Source: Amyelois transitella | Taxonomy: Eukaryota; Arthropoda; Insecta; Lepidoptera; Pyralidae | Direction: 5' to 3' | DNA: 64,000 bases | NCBI RefSeq assembly: GCF_032362555.1 | Contig: NC_083528.1 | Coordinates: 6,572,001-6,636,000, forward strand | Shown here: in pieces, positions 12,001 to 24,000 of the stretch | Layout of the letters: each line of letters begins with the position of its first letter | Numbering within the stretch: position 1 is the first letter of the stretch | Position numbers and translations under genes: made by a program | Notes under the pieces: model-generated | The model's database searches: none | Seen by the model: the letters and a program-made list of their open reading frames with translations, nothing else | Told to the model about the DNA's origin: nothing

Positions 12001-15000
12001 TTGCATCATAAAGCCATACAGCTGAACGTGGTCTATCAGTCTTTTTAACACTGTTGGCTTTGTCTACCCCGCAAGGGATATACACGTGATTATATGTATG
12101 TAGAAATAAAAAAGAATACTACTCACTTGAAAGATCTAGAACATTCGACGCAGACGAACGCCTGTCGTTCATGATCGGTCATCACGTGAGACGCGGCCGT
12201 GTCCTACAAAACAAATAAATTTCTCTGAAGCATGTGTCTTGTGGAGAGGATGTTGTATTATTACTAACATCCTACTACTATTATAAAGGCGAAAGTTTGT
12301 ATGGATGTTTGTTACTCTTTCACGCAAAAACTACTGAACCGATTACCATGAAATTTGGTATGTAAGTAGCTGAAGACCCAGAATAACACATAGGCTACTT
12401 TTTATCCCAGAGTTCCCGCGGGATTGATAGGGTTTCCATGCGGACGAAGTCGCGGGCGGCCTCTAGTACATTATAAGATCAAAAATATACTGGGACGCTA
12501 CTGTGGGTATGTTTATTTTCTTAAAGAGTTGTCTTAACGAGTCTCTTGGTCCTAAACCGTAAATTTTACACAAAGCGATGCAAATCTGACCTCCGCAACC
12601 TATGGAGGGGGATCCTGAATTGGATTTTATCATTAAGCCAAACGTAGCCAATCAGTCTCCTCAAGACTGTTGGCTCTGTCTACCCCGCAAGGGATAAAGA
12701 CGTGATTATATGTGTGTATGTATGTAACAAACTTCTCTGAAGCATGTGTCTTGTGGAGAGGATGAATGAAAGCAGGTCGACTAAGCAGATATACAAGGGG
12801 AGTGTGGAGGGAAAGGTCGGAGTGGGAAGACCTAGACGTATCTTGATCAAATTAAGGACGTGCTGGTAAAGGGTCAAAAGTACCCGAAACCGCCGAGCTT
12901 GCATGAAGAGAGTAATGAATGTGGATGAAGCGAAGGAAGTATGCAGAGATCGTGGCAAGTGGAAAGAGGTAGTCTCTGCCTAGCCCTCCAGGAAAGAGGC
13001 GTGATTTTATGTATTATGTATGTTCTCTGAAGCTGGTTAAGTTAGCTATATACATGAATACATTCAGATATACAAAGGATCATTTAGAAAGGAGAATTGC
13101 ATATATACATATAGTCACGTTTATATCCCTTGAGGGGTGGACAGGGCCAACAGTCGCGAAAAGACTGAAATGCCACACGTTCAACTGTTTGGCTTAATGA
13201 TGGAATTGAGATTCAAATATTAAAGGTTGCCCGCCAATCGCCTGGCCTATGGATCTTCGCGAGGCCGTTGGCTCTGTCCTCCCGGCAAGGGATGTAGACG
13301 TGATCATATGTATGTATGTATGTAATTTAAATGTTATATTCACCTTATCTTTGTGTATCATGAGACAAATGGCGCAGCGGTACCGGCGGTAGTGGCGCAG
13401 CCGGTGTCTGTATAACATCGTCTTGGATTTGACGCGGGCGCGACAGAGACTGCATTCGAATTCGCCAGCTTCCTGTCAATGTTATTAATGAAACATCTTA
13501 GTTTGTGCCGTGTGGTTCCCGGCATCAATACAAAAAAGAATAGGACCACTCCATCTCTTTCCCATGGATGTCGTAAAAGGCGACTAAGGGATAGGCTTAC
13601 AAAGTTGGGATTCTTTTTTAGGCGATGGACTAGCAACATGTCACTATTTGAATCTCCATTCCATCATAAAGCCAACAGCTGAACGTGGCCTATCAGTCTT
13701 TTCAGGACTGTTGGCTCTGTTTACCCCGCAAGGGATATAGACGTAATTGTATGTATGTATGGAGGATATATACAATCTTCGACACAACATCGTGTGTCGC
13801 GCGGTTCCCCAGGCTTCACAACTAGCCTGGCGGAAGATCTTTTCTATTTGGTGGCGGTCGAGCCCGAATCATCGCTCCCATTAATTTTTCCTTTAAAACA
13901 TACAACTTTGATACTTATGGCATTGAAATAAGGTATAATTACGGCTGCGGTAGTGCGAGAAGTGACTAACAAATTCTGACAACTGATTGTATAAAATTTG
14001 CACAGCTCAGATCAGGAACACTCTTAACTGACGAGCTTGCATGAAGAGAGTTATGAAAGGGGATGAAGCGTAAGAGTCAAAAATTTAAAATTTTTATTAT
14101 TATAGGATACTATCATATAGCTTAATAATTGTCAAATCTTTTGGTTTCACAACATTGGTTGACGTCAAATAAATTACTTAAAACTATGTTTACTGCCGCT
14201 TCCAAGGCGTCAGTGCAGAAGAAGCGGTAACAAAGTATGCAGGGATCGGTGGCAAGTGGAAAAATGTAGTATCTGCTTCCCCCTCCGGGAAAGAGGTTTG
14301 ATTACGTATGTATTTTTATTGAGTGTCACTTCCAGGGTTTCATGGTCCCAGGACAAAAGAAGTAGTTATATAGTACTTAAAGTTATTATTCTATTTATTA
14401 GACACCGGTGAATGTCAGGGGAAAAATTAGTTCTTTCCCACATTTTTGTTCGATTCCCAGAAATGGTTAATTTTAAACTATTTGTTTTTACTATTTTTTT
14501 ATTTTTTGTGAGCACCACTCGGTCACCCAGGTATTAATATGTAATAACTAACCGGTGAATGTATCTTCATGTGCATGTCGTAGGCCTCCTCTTACACAAA
14601 CCCGAGTGCGCACCACTCGCACCTGTATGCGAAGTTCTTGCGCAGATTTAGAGTTTCGCCAATCTCCCTCTACCATTGCTCCTCCGTTATCGTTATTAAT
14701 ACTATCTATCTTTTCCAAAATAGGAGTCCAATGTCTGGGAAAATCAGTTCAATCCCATATTTTCACCAAATTCGTCGAAGCGGTCGGTTTTCACGTGGGA
14801 GTATAGGTTCGATCCCCAGCAACAAAAGTTTCATTTTGGGTTTTTATGTCGCCCACCGAGCACCGCTCGGTAACCCAGGTATTACTATATAATAACTCAC
14901 CGGCGAATGTATCTTCATGTGCATGTCGTAGGCCTCCTCCAGCACAAACCCGAGTGCGCACCACTCGCATCTGTATGCGAAGTTCTTGCGCAGGTTTAGA

Positions 15001-18000
15001 GTTTCGCCAATCTCCCTCTGACGTTGCTCCTCCGTTATCGTTATTATTTCTATGTGTTTCGTTACTTCCTCGGAGTATAGCATGTTCTCTTCTTCTGCAA
15101 TCGAAATTGTGACAATTATATAACTGTTAAGCCAAAGAGACGAACGTGGCCTTTATGTCTTTTCAAAATTGTCGGCTCTCTCTACGTCGCAAGGAGATAT
15201 GGACGTGATTATATGTATGTACTGTTATTTGCTTCAAGACTGTAAGATTGGACTTTTAAAAGTTTTTAAAGTTGCTTGCTGTTACTATATCAGATTTAAG
15301 CAACCAATACAGTGCTACATATACAAGTCGCCTCGCGAATGTTCGACAGAGCAGAATAGCGCCACCTATCGCCGAAGCAAACCGAATAAAATACCATACT
15401 ACATATATACATAAAATCACGTCTATATGCTTTGCGGGGTAGACAGAGCCAGGAATCTTGAAAAGACAGGCCACTAAAAGTAGAATCCGAAGTTTATAAG
15501 CCTATCCCTTAGTCGCCTTTTGCGACATTTATAAGAAGCCTTACTACATGTACAATAAAGCTCATAGTAGTAGTACAGAAGCGGTCAAATCAGTTCGCAG
15601 TTTCAAATGGCGCGCTCTGATTGGCTATATTTTCGCGCCATACGAAAATTGCGCAGAACCCGTAGTAAGGCACAAGCGTACAGCAGACGCGCTGTTTCGC
15701 TTTTTATTACGATGTGAAACGAGACAGCGATAGTTTTTAGCGCGGTATAAACAGCGTCGCGCGTGTCACTCTACCGGGGACAGAAACATCGGTGTAACAT
15801 ACAAATGGTAATTGATGAAAATGTAAAAACTTTTAATTTATATAAAATTTTTATACAAAAATATAAACTCACTTTTGGACTTCCCCCTGTATGTCGGTTT
15901 CACGTTGGCTTCTCTCTGAAATCAAGAATTTAAATTATTATAAATCGCCTTTAATAAAAGGAAGCGAAATAAAACGCGAATCTCAAGACCGAGCGAGATG
16001 GCGACGCACTGTGGATGCCCTCTGCCCCAGCTAGGGGACATAGGACCTTAAGTCAAGTAAGTCAAGACCTTTAATAAAAAATACTAAATTGAAATTGCTT
16101 CATCCGTTTGTGAGCTAAGACGCCAAAGACAGACACGTCAAACTTATAACTATTTGAATCTCAATTCCATCATTAGCCACACGGCTTAATGTGGCCTCAC
16201 AGTCTTTTTAAGACTGTTGGCTCTTTCTATCCTTAAGTACCAGATACCACACAGATAAACCTACACGACGTGAAAATATTTACCTTTACAAACTTTTTAT
16301 AATTTTTAACGTGGTACTACGGCTAGTGGGCATCTTGGAGTCCGAGTCCGTCCAAGGTGTCATTTTTAACTAATCTTATAATGTAAGTACATTAACACTA
16401 TTCCACGTTTATAAGTCCGACGCAGCAAAGCGCAACCTACCGTCGAATTAAACCGAGAAATGAAAACTCAATGAGATAACGACCTTATTACAAGTACATT
16501 AAAGTTCAATTCCAAAATCAAAATGTCTCCTGCTATCTCACTTGTAGTAGTAAGTACATTATCGAACAGTCAGTTTGCGGGTTCAAATGACGCATTCTGA
16601 TTGGCTTAACCGCTCGAATATTTACGCGCGAAAATTTGACATTGACATTGGTGTAACCTATAAAAGTTGTAATACTGTACCGAATAATTATTCAAAACTA
16701 AGAATGCCTACCACTTTCTTCTTCTTCTTCAACCTCCGGGGTGGTATATACTCATCATCAGAGTCGGACCGCCTCCGCCTCCGAGGCGGGGCCGGGTACC
16801 GCATCGCGATCTGAGCAGCCACATACTCCAAGGGTATGTCCTCTGAAATAAACAAGGACGTCCTGAGACTTCATCCAATCCAGGATCATTGCCGTAAAGG
16901 CGCACCATGGGCTCCTCTCGTGAGGAAGTACCCAGGACTTATGCCACTTGCATGCACACACTTGTGTACTGGTACACAGAGTTCCTATATTTTTTTTTAA
17001 ATCAGTTCTTCAGATTTAACACTTGGAAAGTATTTCACAGTCTTCTTCCTCCTGGCTATGTCCTGGTCTTCATCACTCTGAAGAGAATATGCTTTTCAAC
17101 ATTGATCCTGAATTGGGTGAGTCAGATTTATACACAATGCAATCTAATATCCTTCTTTTAAGACATCCATGTGAATGAGATAGAGTTTTAGTAAAAGTTT
17201 AACTTTCAAACACACACACATATATTTTTACAAACATTGGCATTTGTAATATTTATCACTATTTATGATACAAAATGAAAATCAGCTTTCTTATATGGAT
17301 AGTACTTATTGTAATTACATAAAAAAAAGCCACAATCTTATTCTTCTCCATTTTGTTTCCAAAGTCTTAACAATTCTTGGAAATTCTTGGGTCCTGTTGT
17401 ATTGTCAATTACATTTATCATTTGTGGTGTTCGCATTGATGACTTGTTACATGACGATGATGGGCAGCATCAGCAGTTGGCTGCCCTGCAAGCTAAAAAA
17501 AAATATAACAATTTAAACATCGTAAAATAAATAAACCAAACCGCTTCAGTGGGTACTTACCACTTGTTATGTCAAATTGCCCATTAGTACACTCCACCAA
17601 TAGCATCACTCAAAATTTTTTAAAAGCAAATTATGGTAAACAAAAATAAAATCAGGCCATAAGGTTACGGTACATAGGGAATAAGGATTAATAATTTCAG
17701 GAAATTAAATAGAAAAATGGAACAAAAATTTTATACACAAAACTTTTGTATTTATTTTTGATTTAATATAAAGGTGATAAGAAAAGGAAGCAAATATTTA
17801 TATATTTGCTTCCTTTTCTTATCTTTATATGTTTATACATATACTAATTGCCAACAAAGTTTACAACTTATCAACTCCTTTTTAAATGAACAAAAAGTTC
17901 AAGTCTAATTTAAAATAAAAAAAATTGAAGTTTTGGCTGTGTAATCATCATCTTTGATTTCAGCACAAATATTTTTATTATTTCAGCATTGATGAGGACA

Positions 18001-21000
18001 ACTAGTCCTGATTATAATTTTTGACGAAATAAAACTTTGGACTCGATAAAAAGATGTGTATTCGGAAAAACGTTCAAAAAAAGGCGGGAAGATTTTTCTT
18101 CTTTTTTTTACAATGGAAATTGCGCACAGATAATTAATTGGCGCAAACATGCCCTCGGGCGTTGAAAGCCTTTCTTTCAACCAAACTCTGCGTCGACGGG
18201 TAGTGGGCAAATCCTATTAAAAGCTCTTCGTATGACTCCAACAGATGTGGTGATGTCTGCCACTCGAACAATTCCATCTGATCCAGGATGGACGGCAATG
18301 ACTCTTCCCAATCGCCATTTGAGAGGAGGTAGATGATCTTCCTTTACGACGACCAATGCACCCAGCTTCAGTGTATCGTTGCCCTTTTGCCACTTGGTTC
18401 TGTGCTGCAACTCAGATACGAACTCCTTACTCCAACGAGCCCAAAAATGCTGGCGTAACTGCTCTATTCGTTGGAAACGTGATAATGAAGCAGTGGAATG
18501 GTCCTTGATATCATGCCGTGGAAGTGAAGTAAGAGGCCGGCCTATCAAAAAATGTCCTGGAGTCAATGGGGTGCAATCTGCTGGATCGGAAGACAGAGGC
18601 GTCAGTGGACGTGAATTTAATATTGCCTCAATCTGGACTAACGTGGTGTTAAGTTCTTCAAACGTAAGGTTACAATTTCCCAACACTCGCCTAAGGTGGA
18701 ATTTTGTTGACTTAACACCCGCTTCCCAAAGACCGCCGTAATGAGGGCTATACGAATAGAATAGAATAGAATAGAATAGATTTATTTTCAAAATTGGATA
18801 CAAGGTATCACTTATTGACGTCACATAACTTAAATCTAATTATAACTACTACCGCTTCCAAAGCGCATGTGTAGAAGAAGCGGCGGAACAAACTACACTG
18901 CAGCATTTTCACAGGACGTCAATTTACAAATATAGATCTCTTAAATCTAAATCGTGGACGAATGCACATTGTCTACATTAAAAAACATGTATGAATGTAG
19001 AACTGATTATGTCAATACGAATATTTCGTCAAATAAAATAATTATAAAATAAAATATGTACATACTGTACAAATTATGTCCAGATCATGTCAAAAATACA
19101 CAAACATTTAAGAGGCCATTATGTCCAGCTCGGGCCACACATGTTTATCATTAATATAATCATCCGTGCTGTAATAGGCTTTCCTACAAAGCTCAACTTT
19201 AATATACTGTTTGAATTTTCTATCATTCATTTCAAGAACACTTTTTGGTAATTTATTATAAAATCTTATACAATTAATAAGAAATGATTTCCCTACCTTA
19301 GCCAGCCGATGTGCTGGGATCGACAACTTGTAATTGTTCCGCAGTGATCTACTAGTACATTCACCTACTTTTTTGAAAGAGTCTAAGTTTTTCCTAACAT
19401 GCATGATGTTATCGAATATGTATTGGGAGGGCAAAGTTAAAATATTTAGGTTTTTGAAAAAATCTCTAAGGGAATCTCTTTGTTTAAGACCGTAGATATA
19501 TCGAATTGCCCTTTTTTGTAAAATGAAAATAGTTTGTATGTCTGCTGCTGATCCCCAAAGCAGTAGACCATATGACATTAAACTATGAAAATAACTAAAA
19601 TATACTAGCTTAGCAGTTGCCACATCCGTCAAATGCCTAATACGACGAATAGCGTATGCTGCAGAACTAAGCCTTTTAGAAAGTTTACGCAGGGATAAAA
19701 TGGAATTTGATACCATCATTAGCTAATTGTTCGCTCAAGGAATCACAATTAGTTTTAAGAAACTTCGAAAGTTCATTGCAGGCCCCTACGAATGAGGTAC
19801 CGTTATCGGAATAAATATCATCGGGCTTTCCCCGTCGCGAAATAAATCGAAATAATGCTAGTAAATACTTATTACTCGTTAAGTCACTCACCACCTCCAA
19901 ATGGATAGCTTTAGTGGTGAAACACACAAAAATTGCAATGTACACTTTTATCAGCTTACATCCGCGACCTTGCCGACTAGCAGCCATGATGGGACCAGCA
20001 TAGTCCACACCAGTGCACTGAAAGGGGTAACCGCCTGGAAGGAGACGCTGCTGTGGTAAATTGCCCATTATAGGACTAACTGTTCTACCTGATATGCGAC
20101 AGCAACGTACACACTTACGATAACAAGTCCTCGCTAAATTTCGTCCGCCTATAGGCCAGTACGAATCTCTAATAGAAGCCAACATCAATTGTGGGCCTGC
20201 ATGCATTAACCTTATATGTTCAAATTCAAAAAGTAATTTTGTAAATTTATGAGTGGACTGTAAAATAATAGGGTGCTTTTTCTCAAAACAAAACAAGGAA
20301 TTAACTAAGCGTCCTCCAACACGCATTATTTTATTATCATCAAGAAATACATTAAATTTAATAAGGGCGCTTTTATTTGGCAATTTACGATTACCAGAAA
20401 GCATTTCATACTCAGGAAATGATTCCTTTTGACTTTGGATAATGACAACATTTAGTGCATCCTGCAAATCATCTTGTGACAGAAATTTACTAGCTGTAGG
20501 CTTTTTTCTACACAATTTAATAAATTTTAAAACAGTACCTACAGTGCGGATATGCCTTAAATAATTTGAAAATCTACTAAAATCTATAAGAGTGTAACTT
20601 AGACTATCATTACGAATAGTAGCGCTCAAAGAAACAGAAGGTCGAGTTTCAGGCAGATAGTTTAACTCTAATGATTTACATGGAGAAGGCCAATGTGAAC
20701 TATGTTGCTTTAGAAAGCTGGGACCGCTCCACCATAAGTCTAAAGATTTTAGAACACTAATATCCCTTACTATTATCAATATTAGTTTTTTCAGTCATAT
20801 GACCTAACTCTATATATTCAGACATGAAATCTCGATACATATTGCCATAGTCAGGCTTTGATTTCAGTCTACGTTCTAGAGAATAAAAACATTTAGATGC
20901 CCTTTGGAATGAGTCTCCTAACATGGAAGGACTTTGCTTCATTGGAATACGAACACAAAAATGACCATTTTCTAAACGTTTCGTATTTTTCAAAAAATGT

Positions 21001-24000
21001 TCCTCACATAACCTTTCTTCAGGTGAATAATGAGAAGATGGAGGGTTTATCTCTTCCAGATTCCAAAACTTTACCAAATCATTGTGAATTTTATTAAAAT
21101 CATCATTAAAAGAGGAATCTGTCTGAGTAAAATTACAAGAAATATCATTTGACCTACGCTTGCCTTTATTATAAGTAACAGGACCGGAAACTATCCAGCC
21201 TAATAATGTGTCACACAGTACCGGCTTACCTATGCCTAGTCTAATTCTCTGTGACCCGACCAAGTCCCAGAAGAGATCAGCACCTATTAATATATCTACT
21301 TCTGACGGCTTATTAAATGTGGGGTCCGCTAAAAATATATTATCTGGAATATTCAAGTCTAAAATGTCGATTTCGCGACAAGGCATAACACTCATTAATG
21401 ATGGCAAAATAAAACAACTTAACTTTGCAGTATAAGAGTTGTATAAAGACTTCATCTTTGTCTGACAAATTTTGCCTACGTGAGAACTCACGTTATTTAT
21501 GCCATAGACTGAACCGTTAACATGACTAGTATTCAAATTGAGCCGAGTACATAAGCGTTCTGTCATAAATGATGAAGTGCTACCACTATCAAGCAGGGCG
21601 CGCACTATGTGCTCACGATCGTTCTGATCACATAACTTGATGAGAGCGGTAGACAACAAAACACCACCGCGGTGTTCACCGTTATCACCACAAGACGAAC
21701 TGAGATCCGCAGACAAAGTTAAATTATTTGCACTCGCATCAGTGCTTGTCCCAGCGTCAGCGGGCGGTAACGAAGGCATGAAAACAAATGAGCTATCTCG
21801 TGATGTATTTTTATTATCATTATTATTGCAAGAATTTGAAACAGGCTTATTATCCGTCAAATGCAACAATATATTGTGACGGCGTTTACACAATTTGCAA
21901 CCCGGCCTTTTACAACGATTGGCGAAATGACCAACACGAAAACAATTATAACAAACTTTATAGTTAGGCATTAACTTGTGACGGGCGTCTACACTAAGTG
22001 CAAGGAATTGTGAACAACTACTTAACAAGTGATCCGACTTACAGTGCGGACACAACTTATTATTTAAATTATTATTGTTGGGATTTGCAACAAGCATAGA
22101 TTGTATCCTACCTGTACTATGCTTAGAGGGAGAAGCATTATTGCGAGCTCGCGCTAACTCTAAGGTTTCCAACAAATCAGAGCGCGTGCGAATGAATTGT
22201 AGGAATGTACTAAATGTTATTATTATATCTTTATCTATGCGACCCTTATGATCCTCCCACTCACGCAATGTTTGCTGAGGTAATTTACAAGTCACTATAT
22301 ATATTAATAAAGTGTCCCAGTGTTTCACAGGCTCACCTAGTGACTCCAATGCACATAGATTTTTATTAAGTTGATCAATTAAATCTTTTAACACAAAAGA
22401 TGACTCTTTCACTATAGTGTTTAAATTAAATAAGGAGGATAAATGATTCTGCACCAATAATCTTTTATTGTCAAAACGATCACATATCAATTTCCAAGCT
22501 ATGTCGTAATTTCCGGCTGAAAACTCAACGGCATGAATTACAACAGCAGCAGATCCCTCCAAAGACGCTCGCAAGTAATGGAATTTATTAATTTGGTCAA
22601 TTTCGTCATTACAATGAATAAGGCTGATAAAAGTGTCACGGAACTCCAACCAATTGCTATAGGTCCCGTTGAACTTTGGGAGCTGAATGGTGGGCAACCT
22701 AACAGGCTTACGTTGACTAATACGGGTAATTTTATCACTACTTACCGACTCTTTACCATTATTGTACGTACATAGTAAGTCCTGTGCCCTAGACAGTGAG
22801 TTGTAATACAAAGACTCGAACTCAGCTCGTTCGGTTAATCGAAAATTGATATCGTCAGCTAAACATTCTAAACGTAACTGTACCTCATTGTAAAGTTCAT
22901 ACATACTTTCGATCTTCCCCATCCGTAATTGCAATTCCCTGACCGTACAACTGTCTAACTGTTCATCAGATTCTGGCAATCCATCCAGGTAATTGATGAA
23001 TAGCGTCAAACGTCCCTTAAAACTACCTCGTTTCTTAACAAGTTCCTTTTCTTCAGACATATTGGGAAACGGATGTGGTCAACCTGAAATGTTTACAATG
23101 GAAATATAAACAACCGATGTTTAAAGTAAAGATACAGTTATGCCTACCAATTTAATGCGTTAATTATCTAACAATATTTTTTCGACAATTAAACTAACAA
23201 AATGCATTAATTGAAAATGAATGTGTCGATAATTTAAATAAAACAAACTTTACTGTCTATTAAATGATAACAAGGGCCTTAGTGATTTTCGTTGCAAAAA
23301 TAAACTATCAAATTAATTAATTACTTTGCATTGAAAATAAGTACATCACCATAAATAGAATAGGCTCATTAAACCGAAATAACAAATTACAATCACACAC
23401 GACGGCAACCAAAATTGACCTACCTAGGTTCCTATGATACACCTGCGATGATGACTTAGTAACAATAAATTGACCTACGCACCTTTATTTTACGTGAATA
23501 ATAAAAGAATTTGCTAAAATAACAAATAATATATCCAAATAATGAAACAACAATGCTTCCTATACCTATTTAATTAAGTATAATTAGGATATAATTATAG
23601 CAAATATTACGTAAAAAACAATGGAGAAAGATGCTTGGTACTAACAAACATAAAGTGTAATAAATAGTACTAACCTTATAAAATCCTTAATTAACACACT
23701 TAACAATACCTGTTCGAGTGTTGGGTTAGTTATTTAAATATAATATTACTACTTAACACCATATAAAATGTACTCCGTCATCTGCAGAATTTTCCTTTAG
23801 GTAGCAATGCCGCCTCGAGTCCGGTGATATTAATAATCGTCAAATTTACTGAAATTATTCATATTAACGCTGATCCACATTAATTATTCATCCGGCTTCG
23901 GTTTTGGACCATGATGAGGACAACTAGTCCTGATTATAATTTTTGACGAAATAAAACTTTGGACTCGATAAAAAGATGTGTATTCGGAAAAACGTTCAAA

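Noticed and set aside
18177..20779. Functional integrase gene domesticated by the host
   Set aside because: It is split by a LINE, lies between identical LTRs and shows no splice-supported repair.
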